A program made the position numbers and the translations under genes. From Brachypterus glaber (Eukaryota; Arthropoda; Insecta; Coleoptera; Kateretidae): a stretch of 64,000 nucleotides of DNA. Below the pieces are notes generated by a model that was given only the letters and a program-made list of their open reading frames with translations, did no database searches and was not told where the DNA came from. The stretch is from positions 30,841,026-30,905,025 of the forward strand of contig OY294048.1 of the NCBI GenBank assembly GCA_958510825.1, read 5' to 3'. This document shows, piece by piece, positions 1 through 10,663 of the stretch (position 1 is its first letter; each line of letters opens with the position of its first letter).

Positions 1-1031
1 ATAAACAATATCGAAAGCATTTGCAGAAATATTTTTCTTTGCAATAATCTAAGTGTATACGTGACTTCAGTGAAAGCAATAATTTATGTCCCTAAAAGTA
101 ACTTATTATACGTATTAGGGATTAGCCAAATTGATCAGTTTCATGAAAATTCTCGAGAAAATTTATCACATCTGTTAGAATAATATCGGAAAATCAAATG
201 AGTCATAATAAAATATGGCCAATAATAAATGAAATTCTCCCATGAATAAAATCAATTCTTTGCTCCAATAGACCTGGGACATTTTAATTAATTGACTTCT
301 GTATTATTATCGATGATATTTTCCAATAATTGACAATCGGATAAAGTTGTTTGCTGAAAACTGTCTATTTGTCTTTTAGAAAAACTGTCTTAGTTTTTCT
401 TTTGGCTTATTGTTTGTTTTTGATGAGATATGGATTTGAAGATTTTCTCGGTTAGTCATTGTTATATTGTAAATACAAAATATAATATCGCAAGAAATCA
501 TATTTCATCCCAAGTCTCAAAACAATATTGAACGAACTTCAGCATAAATTACTACATAAATTTATATTAAAATGTTGCTTTTAATAAAATAATGCTTTTT
601 CTTATAGACGAACTTTTTGCCAACTCTGATTTGTTTTTCATAAACTTTTTGTTTATGATGGATAAATCAATTAAAATACAAAATAAAAAAATAATTATTT
701 TATTTATAATTGTCCTACAAAGTGTAACTTTGTGACAGTAATTAAATTGCAGGTTATACGTATCGAAAACATTCGCTGTATGTTATAGTGACTATTTTAC
801 AAACTAATAATAGACCAATCAAATCTCTTTATTTTTTGACTTTCAACCAATCAGATTCGAATTACACTGATAATTTCACGTGTGAAATTATCAAAACCAC
901 AAATATCTTGATTAATTGTAAAACATATAATATAATTTAAAGCAAATGTAGAAACAGATTACCTTTTTCATTGACTTTGAGAACGTTTAATATCATATTT
1001 TAACATTTTTCTTATCTAATGCAAAAAGTTT
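1..1031. other. No gene seen; AT-rich DNA
   Basis: No long open reading frame, RNA gene or clear terminal repeat was found. The stretch is AT-rich with short homopolymer runs and is probably decayed repeat or intergenic DNA. Confidence 0.5.
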
Positions 1032-1295
1032 AGAAACGGTAAAAATAAATTACATTAAACTACATAGTCCGTAAATGGTAATATGTTGCCATAGACCGGA
1101 ATGGTAAAAATTACATAGTCCGTAATGGTAATGTTTTGCATAGACCGGAACAGTAAAAATTACATAGTCCATAGTGGTAATATTTTGCATAGACCGGAAC
1201 GCTAAAAATAACATAGTCCAGAATGGTAATATTTTGCATAGACCGGAACGCTAAAAATTACATAGTCCAGAATGGTAATATTTTGCATAGACTGT
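1032..1295. repeat. Five-copy 49-bp tandem repeat
   Basis: The word ACATAGTCC recurs at 1062, 1113, 1162, 1211 and 1260, spaced 51, 49, 49 and 49 bases. Each unit also carries GGTAATATTTTGCATAGAC followed by a CGGAA box (the last unit ends in ACTG). The last units are nearly identical, so the array expanded fairly recently. It is a minisatellite-like block, perhaps internal to a transposon, with no coding potential. A related piece (GCATAGTCCAGAATAGTAA) occurs again near 1909. Confidence 0.85.
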
Positions 1296-1338
1296 AACAA
1301 ACAGTCATATTAAAAGTGCTTTTAAAACAACTTAAACA

Positions 1339-1462
1339 CTACGATATTTCAAGAACGCTTTGACATAGAGACTTGAAATTGGAAAAAGTAATATTTACTA
1401 CTTAGAAAATGTTTGTTCCAAATTACAAGTCTCTGTGTCAAAGCTTATTTGAAATATCGTAG
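1339..1462. repeat. Hairpin inverted repeat beside the 49-bp array
   Basis: The left arm starts CTACGATATTTCAAG and includes TTTGACATAGAGACTTG. The right arm mirrors it as CAAGTCTCTGTGTCAAAG and ends GAAATATCGTAG. The arms are about 37 bases with a ~50-base loop. It is likely a MITE-like palindrome or the end structure of a larger element. Confidence 0.75.
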
Positions 1463-1794
1463 CGTAAAGTTCATTTGGTTTAATAAACCAAACGATTTGT
1501 ACCCTTAATACGAGTATAAACTGCTTATATCTTTCTTTAAAGGTCTATTGGTTGATAAAGATTGTAATTTATAATGAATGTAAATTTTAGGCCACACATA
1601 AAGCATTTAAATATCGTACATAAATAATATTTACCTTTTTTTTACACTTTCAACACTTTAACCTAGCAGCATGCGTCGCTATCTCTCTAACACTAACAAT
1701 ATTAAACGGTCCGTCTCATGATGCAACGCCTTCTTGGTTATTGTCCAAAACGCACGCTTCTTAAAATAACATAACCCGACATTGTAAAATCATG

Positions 1795-1975
1795 TAAAAA
1801 TATGTAAATCAATGTAAATATATTTTTTTACATTATTTTACATTCTTTTACATTATTTTACATTATTTTATATTATTTTACATTATTTTACATAAATTCA
1901 TGAATTATGCATAGTCCAGAATAGTAAATTTACTATTCGGTACTATGTAAATTCATGTATTTTTACATTATTTTA
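1795..1975. repeat. TTTTACATTA short tandem repeat and palindromic flank
   Basis: The core 1827-1892 repeats TTTTACATTA about six times. Both flanks contain TGTAAA/TTTACA words in opposing orientation, giving local dyad symmetry. It is simple-sequence DNA with no coding capacity. Confidence 0.7.
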
Positions 1976-2488
1976 CATGCAGTTTTTACAGTGTAGGCTT
2001 GTTTTGTCACTTTTCACATTAAATATTAAATTTTAACAGTAATTTATATTAAATCAGCCATAAAACGCAACTTTTAAGACTAGCTCTTTTATTTCGTTTA
2101 TGTCAAAACATGCAAAATTAAAATGATAAACATAGCAATGTTGTCAGATTTATTTTACAATTTATTGTGTAGGTTTTAATTAATTATAATTATTATCAAG
2201 CTACGGAACAGTTTATTTTTCAATAACATAATTTAATTGTTTTATTCTAATTATTTATTTTTTTATGCCTAATGCTTTGTACAAAAAAAACAACTAATAT
2301 AAACGTTCAAATAATCGCTATAAGTGCGCGATTTTCAAAAATTTAAAAATATTGGAAGCCAGGACTTGTCACGGAAAACTAAATATTTTGGGGTAGGCTC
2401 TAGTTAAACCTAGTTATATGCAATAAACATTTGAATAAAACATACTTTCTTTGCTAGTTAGTTTGTGAAATAGTCAAGCTAAATACCA
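1976..2488. other. No gene seen
   Basis: AT-rich DNA with stop codons in every frame. No recognisable domain, tRNA or terminal repeat was found. Confidence 0.45.
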
Positions 2489-2684
2489 CTCGAGGTGGTG
2501 CAATTTTCAGAAAATTTTATTATGGCCTCATAAAATAATTTTGCTCTAAAATAATTTTTTTTCGTTTATTTTTCGAGACCGAAGGTCCAGAGCTTTTAAT
2601 AACGAAAAATATACTCAAAAAATTACTGAGTAAAATTAATTTATGGGACCATAATAAAATTATCGAAATTTTCACTACCTCTTG
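2489..2684. mobile_element. Small foldback element (~0.2 kb)
   Basis: The left arm reads CGAGGTGGTGCAATTTTC, then AAAATTTTATTATGG. The right arm reads CCATAATAAAATTATCG, then GAAATTTTCACTACCTC. A second inner pair (AGACCGAAGGTCC) lies near the centre. It looks like a non-coding MITE-like hairpin ending exactly where the perfect 26-bp terminal repeat at 2685 begins. Confidence 0.65.
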
Positions 2685-2710
2685 GGGAACGTTCAAGTAT
2701 TACGTAACGC

Positions 2711-3084
2711 TCCTAGGGGAAAGGTGTCAATTTGGAGTGTGACTCCCATGTTAATGGTATAGCCTTACAGAGGAGGAACTATTTCTACTCTGCTGTGGAA
2801 TGAAAAAAAATAAACACTTGTCACAGCACACACCTGTTTACACACTGTCAAATTCGTGACGAATTGATCGTGCCTCTGCTCCCGGAGCTGTCAAGCGACA
2901 GGCTTCCAAACGAACGGCGACCAGTAGTTAGTAGTAACGACTCGGTATCAGCTAGGAAAACAGGGACATTTAAAATGCATTGGAGATTAACGACTTAACG
3001 CCTTAACGACTCGGTCGCGGCTACCCGGTCGCAGTCGTCAGCGACTACGAATTTTGGGGGAAACCGTAGCTTTATATCGAAAGT
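2711..3084. other. Non-coding, locally GC-rich stretch
   Basis: The part around 2820-3060 is richer in G and C than its surroundings and contains repeated ACGACT/CGACTCGG words. No frame stays open. It is perhaps the untranslated or 5' part of a transposon. Confidence 0.35.
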
Positions 3085-3672
3085 ATTTGAACGTCTAATC
3101 TATGATCGCACAGATTAATGACAGTGCCTTGTATTTATATATAAAACAATATTATTTATAAAGAAAAATCGTATAGAGCTTAGACATGGATATAACTCAA
3201 GACATCCAGAGACTCTATCAATAACTAACCATAAATCTTGCCTTATTTAAAATGTCGCCAAAATATAGTGGCATAATATTATATATTAAACTTCAACTGC
3301 CCTATAGAAAAATAAGCAGTGGTGAAATTTTTAAAAGAAAACTAAAAAACTTTCTTTTAGAAAAACGGTACTACCCGGTCAAAGATTTTCTGAATGATAA
3401 TACTAATAATATTAATAACCATAGCTAGTTTTAATATTTGTATTTAATTGTTTATTTATTATTTATTTTTTTATGTATTTGTGAATTATTTATTTCCTAT
3501 TTATTTATTTATTTGTATGTTTTTAATGTAATTTAATGTAACTTGACTTGTATATCTATCTTATGATGGAGTAAAAAAAATACCAATAAATATTTCTAAT
3601 TCTACATCTAAAAGGATAAAAACCAAAAATACCAATAAATATTTCTAATTCTAAATCTAAAAGAAAAAAAAA
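3085..3672 (+). pseudogene. Internally deleted LINE reverse-transcriptase remnant
   Basis: Around 3078-3113 one frame reads SKVFERLIYDR, the type of motif found near the start of the reverse transcriptase (RT) domain of CR1/Jockey-type LINEs. Only about 60 bases later the reading resembles the extreme C terminus: RHGYNSRHPETLS, then KNFLLEKRYYPVKDFL near 3340-3395. The several hundred residues expected between these are missing. Stops and frame changes occur throughout. After the coding remnant comes AT-rich 3' sequence ending in a duplicated 49-base tail unit (starts 3581 and 3630). The C-terminal part is the firmer call; the N-terminal motif is short. Confidence 0.5.
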
Positions 3673-3689
3673 AGGTGTCCTCGACACTG

Positions 3690-3870
3690 AAAAAGCTTTA
3701 CCCCTGGCGGAAATTTTAATGACTAAAAAAAGGTCCTCATTCCTGAACCTAGCTTACCCTTGGCGGAAATTTTAATGACTAAAAATAAGCTTTATCCCAG
3801 AGACAGACATATTTTAAAACTGCTTTACCCTTAGGGGTAACTAGCAGAAAATATTTTGATGACCAAACTT
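3690..3870. repeat. Degenerate tandem repeat, ~60-bp unit
   Basis: AGCTTTACCCCTGGCGGAAA followed by TTTTAATGACTAAAAA recurs with small changes at about 3691 and 3751, with a more diverged unit near 3820. No coding potential. Confidence 0.65.
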
Positions 3871-4235
3871 GGCACCCTAAGATTTTTCCGAATGATTCCA
3901 AACATTTGCCGAATGAATTCAAATATTTACTGACTTAAAAACTTTGGGGGTGACACACCCTTCAATACCCCCTTTTGTCCGGTCCTGTTTTCAGTGCTCT
4001 ATTTGATAAACAAAGAAAACGTTACTAATCAAATAAGGATACCTAGTCCTATATCTTTTATATTGTGTGTAAAGTAGGAAAGTTGCTTCCAGAGTAAACA
4101 ATCGGGGAACTTTTTTCAGTATCTCTGCCTAATATTGTATGTCATACACAGAAAGCTCCAGGCTACAGGTTCGCCAAGAATGCAGTAGACTGTATTTTAA
4201 TAATGCCTTCTTCAACGGAGACGCGTTCTCTCATT
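3871..4235. other. No gene seen
   Basis: Non-coding spacer between the degenerate tandem repeat and the foldback element. No frame stays open and no terminal repeat is visible. Confidence 0.4.
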
Positions 4236-4410
4236 ATAGTCGAAAAGCTGGTGACCATTTTTATTTCATTATTTTCTCCCGGCTGTATTTTATGTATATC
4301 TTAGAGCACATTTAAATTAAGCTATTTTCAAATTGCTAGGCGCCGGATCCGGTTCTTTTGAAGAAGCTCCAAAAGCTATGGCAATGAGCTACCAGAAAAT
4401 CTATTTTTAA

Positions 4411-5286
4411 GGAGTCTTTCTACCTTAGAAATTATAAAAATAATCTTTTTTATATAGAAAAAAAAAACTATAATTCTGAAATTTTGTAGGTATGTTTATT
4501 TATATTCAAAGAATACAAATAAAATTTCTTTAGATTTTTAAAGTGCCACTTTCTTCTGGCTATAAAATTTTTCTGAAAAAAACATTAAAAAACGGTGGTT
4601 GCCGTGATTCCGTCCGTTTGGATCAACTGAAAAAAAAAACAAAATGGGATATTATTCAGTATTGAAGTCGCTATGCCCGTACTAGAAGAAAAAAATTTGG
4701 CCAAAAAATAAAAAAATGTCGAAAGTTTTTACAAATTTTCAAAAGAAAAAACGTCCGACATTTTGTTATTTTTTAGCCAAAATTTTTTGAGTGTAATATA
4801 CTATTATTTCTTCAAGAAACCTATATATATTTTTTTTAAATATTAATTTTTGAATTTAATTTATTCAGTAATAGAATATGTTTTTTTTATTAAAATAGGC
4901 CAATAAACCCCTTTCGAAATAAACTTAAACCTTCCTTAGTTCATTTATATTTTTTTTCGTAGGCTAAATCTTACACTTTTCGTGATTTCGATGGTAACTT
5001 GTATAATGTAGCATTTGCAATTTCGGAGAGATTTGTAGGTGTATAAACCATATATTCTTCTTTTTAATCAATTTCACACAAGGTTTTTGCACAGAATCTC
5101 GAGTCAGCCACCTGTTTACATAATAAACAAACAAGTTTGAAGTATGGCTGTCATCAAAGTCAAAGAGTGCTACCGCCAGTGGTGGTTTTGCTAACTAACT
5201 TTTTTTTACAACAATGAACTGTAAAAAAATAGATTACTTCTAACTAGTGTGTGAAGTTATAAAAAGTTCTAAGGTAGAAAGACCCC
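4411..5286. mobile_element. TTAA-flanked foldback element nested in family A
   Basis: The element is flanked by TTAA at 4407-4410 and 5287-5290. It has inverted ends GGAGTCTTTCTACCTTAGAA and TTCTAAGGTAGAAAGACCCC. The second family A copy reads through the same point without it (near 60061: CTATTTTTACTTGCC), so this is an insertion. TTAA duplication is the hallmark of piggyBac-type transposition. No piggyBac transposase is visible, so it would be non-autonomous. The interior carries a ~40-codon coding-like stretch on the minus strand (about 4960-5075) that is also present at 63500-63630. Confidence 0.75.
4960..5075 (-). pseudogene. Coding-like fragment inside the TTAA element
   Basis: The minus strand reads EEYMVYTPTNLSEIANATLY followed by KLPSKSRKV, a stop, then DLAYEKK. 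The sister copy at 63500-63630 has the same frame without that internal stop. The LPSKSRKVY-x-LAY pattern resembles the start of the core-binding region of Crypton/DUF3504-like tyrosine recombinases of animals. That assignment is from memory of the pattern and is weak. It is too short and broken to be functional. Confidence 0.3.
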
Positions 5287-5798
5287 TTAACCTGCCGAGT
5301 CATAAACATTACATTTACTACATTCAGATTAAGCTATTTTTATAGTTATACACAATAATTCTGGATCCCAGGGGTAAGAACAGTCTTTAAAAAGTGCCTT
5401 TAACATATGGAATACCTACTTAATTATTTAATGAAATGAGAGTTTATGAAATGACATTTTGATTAAATGAAAATTCTTTCGACTTTTAAGTTTTGACATA
5501 TGTCAAATAAACTTTTTAAAGTCTTTTTTTATCCATTGGCACGCTAAATAATTGTGTAAAATTGTGAAAATAGACTAATCTTAATGCAATAAATGTAATG
5601 TGTTTGACTCGGTTAGTTAAAAATATATTTTTCTAGGACCCCATTTCACCACCGCTTAGGGGCTTCTAGCACCCAAAGGAACCCGATCCAGGACCTGGCG
5701 ATATTTAAATAGCTTCATTTGAATGTACTTTAAGACATATATAAAACACAGCTGGGAAAAAATAATGAAATAAAAATGGTCACCAGCTCTTGGGCTAT

Positions 5799-6804
5799 TA
5801 AACCGTGTCTTTGTCGCTGACATTATGCATCGTTAATATGTAAAACCGTTTCCGGCTGGCTTTAGAAAATGTTAATTATCGAATATTATTTTAAAATGTT
5901 AATGTTTAAGCTTGCCAAGACTTTCAAAACGCTGTTCTGTCGAATTAAAATCGTTAGATGAAACATGAAATATTAAAACGACACTATGAATACAATTTTG
6001 TTCGAGGTTTTACTGTGAAAATTAGCACAGTTTTAAATTAAGCTTTTAATATAGAAGCTTCAATTGCAGGACGTTTTAAGTAATTAAAATTTTCTTTTTA
6101 GATTATGTTCAAAGAATATTACTGTGTCATTTTCCGGAAAATTCCTTTTTTTATGATTTTTCTGGCAATTACGATAAATAGGAAAATTATTATTTCAAAT
6201 ATTGTGCACAGAAAAAAAATCTTTCATATTTTTCAACCGCGGGTACCCTAAATATGAAATCTCTACAGCCTCGAATAACGCGAGAACCGAGGTATGAATT
6301 GTATGAATTTTGGTACATTTTGCGTTACGTAATACTTGAACGTTCCCTTTCTGAGATATAGACTTTTAACCGTTTAATTGGCCTACCCGGTATGCAGTGT
6401 GTCACTTTTTTAAATTTATTTTTTTTAAGCAAGGCCGCAAACATTTATAAAAAAATGTATTCAAGTCATTTAGAGGACACTATAAGGTATATAAATATCC
6501 AACATTAGAAGCTTCATGATTTTTTCCGTTTTTTTTTTTTTGGTATTTTTTACCTGTGTGCGCACGGGGTTGACTTTTTTATTATTAGAATGACTCCAAA
6601 AAAAAAACATTTTAAACATTTAAAATTAATTACCCCCACCCCCGAGGGTGAAGTTAGATTTTTGGTATCAGATTCAGTTTTAGGGCCCTCAAAAACTCCT
6701 ATATACCAATTTTCACGTATGTTGTTAATCTTTAAAAACGATTGCCCCCGCGCCGCTCCTGGGGTTGAAGTTGAAGTTACATATTATCTAAACTAAGTTA
6801 TAAA
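5799..6804. other. No gene seen; end of the 26-bp TIR region
   Basis: AT-rich DNA containing the right 26-bp inverted repeat (6322-6347). A small reading frame at 6590-6796 runs through poly-A and proline-codon-rich simple sequence and is not convincing as a gene. Confidence 0.45.
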
Positions 6805-6982
6805 GAATTTTCACTTTTGGGTTTGGACCGTGTTAATGGATTTTCATTTTCCGACTTTTCGTCTCTTACTGCTAGAGACATCTTCAGGAATTAATCTTAA
6901 TTTCAGATTAATAATAGTAGCAGTAAGAAACGTCGGAAAGTGAAAATCCCTCAACACGGTCTAAACCTGAAAGTGAAAATTC
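6805..6982. repeat. Palindromic MITE-like hairpin (~178 bp)
   Basis: The left arm is GAATTTTCACTTTTGGGTTT, then GGACCGTGTTAATGGATTTT. The right arm is AAAATCCCTCAACACGGTC, then CTGAAAGTGAAAATTCC. Inner arms pair TTTCCGACTTTTCGTCTCTT with the region before 6945. There is no coding content. Confidence 0.75.
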
Positions 6983-7077
6983 CTCATATCTTAGTGGCCG
7001 TGAAAGCTTTAAATCTAAACTAAGTAATATTTAGTAGCAGTTTTACAAGCTTAAAAGCTTAAACTATAAGTAGTTAC

Positions 7078-7275
7078 AGCATTTATTTATTTATTTATTT
7101 ATTTGTAATATACTACAAAGTCATGGAGAGCCAAAAATAAGCATCATTGCTTGTGCTAGGGGCTCTCAATTAATTTTGACAAAAAAATATCCAAAAAGTT
7201 CAGTTGACAGTAACTTTGAATTCTTGAAGTCCATCCTCGGGCCGAATGCCCTTGGGCAGGATCCACTTCGTATCC
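7078..7275 (-). mobile_element. LINE 3' end (hairpin plus AAAT tail)
   Basis: Read on the minus strand, a hairpin (GAGAGCCCCTAGCACAAGC paired with GCTTATTTTTGGCTCTC, 7126-7168) is followed by ~20 bases and an (AAAT)n tail at 7081-7105. The hairpin matches one at 11422-11460 on the plus strand, which is likewise followed by a short spacer and an (AAT)n tail. This is the expected layout of a LINE 3' terminus. No coding part is attached, so the copy is strongly 5'-truncated. Confidence 0.55.
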
Positions 7276-8029
7276 TCTGGCCATTATTATATAATTTTTT
7301 TTTCAAAATTTTTTCGTTTTTCACAAAAATAAAATTTAAAGTTTTTTGAAAAATGTTGAATTTTTTTTATTTTTTTTTTCAAAAATTATTCGTTTTTAAT
7401 TAACAGATCTTTTTTTTAAGTATTTTTTTTTATTGTTTATTTTTTTTATAAGTAGTACCTATTTGGGAAAATGCAATATACCATTTTTTCTACGACTGCT
7501 TTAGAATGTAAGCAAATACACACAGAATTAATCCATTCTAGCTCTAGATACGGTATGAATATTCCGTATCAAGTGTTAGAATGAGCACATGTAGTGCCAC
7601 CTCTTGTTTATAAAAGTAAAGAAAACTGTAGCAAAATTAGCAAAAATATATATATTTAATGCATTTTAAAATTTTGCGTTAAAATTACAAAAAGTTTATT
7701 AGTTTTTCTTAATATTTGACCATTTTTTTATCAATTTAGTTCAAAAAATTAAAACTGCTCCATCTATTGTTAAATATTTAAACCTGATATCTGTCACAAC
7801 AATGTGACATAACCTTCAATTTTTGCATTATAATTTGTAAATATGTGCTAAAATTAAATAAAAATCTTTTTTAAGTACTGATTTGATAAAATTATTAAAC
7901 AACATTAATTGCTTTATTTAAAAATATGTGTGTTGTTGCATTTAAAATGTCGTCACAAAAAACATTGTTTTTAACCTTGTCCGCAGTTTAAATCGATACA
8001 ATGTTTCATATTTGCAGTCGAAGAAAAAG
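7276..8029. other. No gene; small hairpin at 7534-7583
   Basis: Very AT-rich sequence. CATTCTAGCTCTAGATACGG at 7534 is mirrored by CCGTATCAAGTGTTAGAATG, ending at 7583, with a 10-base loop. Nothing else was recognised. Confidence 0.5.
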
Positions 8030-8160
8030 TATAGTCTACAACACGTATGGAATAGTCATTCCGGGCTCGCGGGACCGTCATACTCGCCTGCCGGCTCGTA
8101 TGACAAACTTTCCGCTCGCGCAGAATATTGTGTATTCCATACTAGTTATAGAATATACTA
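8030..8160. repeat. Imperfect inverted repeat around a CG-rich core
   Basis: ACACGTATGGAATAGTC near 8041 is mirrored by TGTGTATTCCATACTAG near 8130. The enclosed ~75 bases are unusually rich in CG dinucleotides (GGGCTCGCGGGACCG). The layout suggests a short element with CG-rich cargo; the function is unknown. Confidence 0.5.
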
Positions 8161-8305
8161 TTCTGTGAATAATATTTAAAAGAATGCGTTGCATAACATA
8201 TCTTCACGGCTTTTTATTATCATAACGTCCTTGTTGGCTATAAAATAAATCTAGACATACTCACATACTAAAACAAACGGGTCTTTTTGTAACTACGCGA
8301 ATGCA

Positions 8306-8354
8306 TACGTAACTGTCCGCCATACGTAACTGTCCGTATATACGGACAGTTACG
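8306..8354. repeat. Triple TACGTAACTGTCCG direct/inverted repeat
   Basis: TACGTAACTGTCCG occurs at 8306-8319 and 8323-8336, and its inverse CGGACAGTTACG at 8343-8354, forming a compact hairpin. Confidence 0.75.
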
Positions 8355-9488
8355 ATAAAAATTTTAAGACAATATTTTATATTGTCTTATGAAACCAGTA
8401 GATACTATTTTTATGTTTTTTTATAAATATAAAAGAGGATATCCTTGAAACACATCGTAATTCTGGAAGGTCCCTTAAAAATCTTTTCAATTAATTAATT
8501 CAGATATTATATTTTTCATCAATTTATTACAAAACATTAATTCAAATTTTGTTAATGAATCGTACGGGTCTTTCACAAAGAATCCCTTGTCCCTAAGGCC
8601 CTCTGCAGACAAGTTTTCCTGCCTGTTAAATAGGCCGCGTTATTTATTAATTTCTCGCGCGCCCCCATCAAACTTCGCCTCCCCTGAGAGGCGCAAAAAA
8701 CAGTTTTGTCTTACTCAGTAGTCGCGCATATTGTTTGCCTATTGGGGTTCTTTAATTTTAAGCATTATGGGATGAAAAGTCACTATTTGTAGCAAAACTT
8801 TTACTAGTTAAGCTAAATTAAAAAAATAGGTACAAACTGTAAAATTTCTAACTTTTTTGTCACTAATCGATTTATATTAGGTTATTTCTGACAGGTAAAC
8901 TTTGCTAATAATATAATATTATCAGATATTATCAGATCTGCCCTCGATTTTTACAAAAGCGGTCACAGAAATATCGACTGTATTGCTATCTGGATTTGCC
9001 GCGTTCATCCTAAGGAGGACGGACAGTGTAATAGTCAATAAAAGTTCTTGACTTTATAATCTTTATTGAAATATAAAGTTGTAATGTAAATGGTTGACGC
9101 AAGAAGTGCCAAGACCATTTATAGGTCGAGAAAAAGTACCGTTTTCCGGGAGACTTGTATACTATTTTATTCGCAACAGTTTTTAAAAATAAAGTACCCA
9201 TCTATTTTTTTGAAACCTAGATGTTTGAATTCAGTGCAGAAAATAATACTATAATACCTACTTTGTTTTTTAGTGAAAAGATATTTACCACAAATAATTT
9301 TTCCTGCATTTTAAAGACAATCATATAAAACTAAAGTTTCACATACGCGTAACCCAAAAAAAAACAATCACAAAAAACATTTGTTGATTGCTCACAAGGC
9401 ACCGTTTATAACATTTATTATCCTGCTCAGTCTAAAATGTAAAAAACATTGACTAAAACTGCTCCACTTAAGTCTTTTAACCAAAATA
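8355..9488. other. No gene seen
   Basis: Mostly AT-rich DNA, with a short GC-richer patch near 8600-8720 containing CTCGCGCGCCCCC. A 63-codon minus-strand frame at 9010-9201 has no recognisable motif and is not called as a gene. Confidence 0.4.
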
Positions 9489-10661
9489 CAGGGTGTATTT
9501 GAAATAGCGTAGGAAATTTTAACAGGTGATTCTACATGATAAAATATGACAAAAAGTTTCTATAAACATATGTCTAAAAATTCGTCATAAAGGAGCTACG
9601 TCCCTTTGAAATTGGCTAAAAAAATCGGTTTTTATTTAATAACTCAGGAACCCTTTGAGATATATTAACGAGGTTTTGCACGTAAATTAATCCTAAAAAG
9701 GCCCATCTTTGTATGTCATTTTCACGTACTTATTTAAACCAGGGCTGTGCGAAACGGGGGGGCCTTATCAGTTTTTTGTCCCAAACTTTTTTCTGTATAA
9801 CTTTTTTGCAATTTTATTTTTGAAATATGATTCCTCAGGTCAAAATACATAAAAAAGGTACTCTTGTTGTAATACTGTAGGATTAACCGTTTTCGAGAAA
9901 AGTTCATTTGAAGGTGAAATTTCACGGTTCGAGGACGAAAAATTAAATACTAAAAGGTCGAAAACTAAAATTTTAATGATGCAATGTTATTCTATATCAA
10001 AAACTAAGAAAAAAAGTTTCCATACATGTAGGTCGAAAAAACGCTTTTAAAGCTACCATAGCCCTTTAAAAATGGTGCATATTTAGGAGACCATAGCTCC
10101 ATTAGTATTTTTGGAAGTACCTGTATATGAGGTTTTTTTCTTTGTTTTTAATGTATATTCGCCCTGCATCATTAAAATTTTGGTTTTCAACATTTTAGTA
10201 TTTAATTTTTCGTCCTCGAACCGTGGAATTTCACCTTCAAATGAATTTTTCTCGAAAACGGTTAATCCTACAGTATTACAACAAGAGTACCTTTTTATGT
10301 ATTTTGACCTGAGGAATCATATTTCGGAAATAAAATTGCAAAAAAGTTACACAGAAAAAAGTTTGGGACAAAAAACTGATATGCCCCCCCCCCCGTTTCG
10401 CACACCCCTGGTTAAAATAAGTACATGAAAATAACACATAAAAACGGACCTTGCTAGGATTAGTTGACGTGCAAAACCTCGTTGATATATCTCAAAGGGT
10501 TCCTGAGTTATTAAATAAAAACCGATTTTTTTAGCCACTTTCAAAGGGGCGTAGCTCCCTTATGACGCATTTTTAGACATATGTTTATAGGAACTTTTTG
10601 TCATATTTTATGATGTAGAATCATCTGTTCAAATTTCCGACGCTATTTCAAATACACCGTG
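9489..10661. mobile_element. 1173-bp palindromic TA element, family B copy 1
   Basis: It is flanked by TA at 9487-9488 and 10662-10663. The left end is CAGGGTGTATTTGAAATAGC and the right end GCTATTTCAAATACACCGTG. The arms are ~480 bases of inverted repeat around a ~190-base unique centre (about 9975-10168). Each arm contains the same ~63-codon open frame (FHLQMNFSRKR, KSTFFMYFDLRNH, KSLGQKTD); because the frame lies in both arms it appears on both strands. It encodes no recognisable transposase. TA duplication suggests mobilisation by a Tc1/mariner-type enzyme. The copy at 15167-16339 is the same length in the opposite orientation. Confidence 0.85.
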
Positions 10662-10663
10662 TA

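Larger units (their letters stand above)
4236..5798. mobile_element. Foldback element family A, copy 1
   Basis: The ends are inverted copies: GCTGGTGACCATTTTTATTT at about 4247, mirrored by AAATAAAAATGGTCACCAGC at about 5768. A further matching block follows (CCCGGCTGTATTTTA against AAACACAGCTGGG). The arms continue inward through a segment with AAGCTATTTTCAAATTGCTAG and GGATCCGG. No transposase is present, so it is non-autonomous. Copy 2 is at 59917-61997 and a truncated copy 3 is at 29815-30020. This copy is interrupted by a separate element at 4411-5286 and keeps the unoccupied TATATA site (near 5737) that is filled twice in copy 2. Confidence 0.75.
2685..6347. mobile_element. Region bounded by a perfect 26-bp inverted repeat
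   Basis: The 26 bases at 2685-2710 (GGGAACGTTCAAG, then TATTACGTAACGC) are found exactly inverted at 6322-6347. Two perfect 26-mers facing each other 3.66 kb apart look like the termini of a DNA transposon or large composite element. The interior holds a LINE remnant, a degenerate tandem repeat and a nested foldback element, so the original cargo is obscured. I could not see a convincing target-site duplication, so the alternative is two independent copies of a shorter element. A third near-copy of the motif is at 56124-56148. Confidence 0.55.

Noticed and set aside
1032..1295. CRISPR-like array
   Set aside because: The repeats are directly adjacent, with no unique spacers, in animal-type DNA; an ordinary tandem repeat.
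9734..9925. ~63-codon frames in the arms of the 1173-bp elements (also at 10111, 15903 and 10347/15282)
   Set aside because: The same arm sequence is read on both strands of a palindrome. No protein family was recognised, and the frames vary between copies. Treated as part of the element, not genes.
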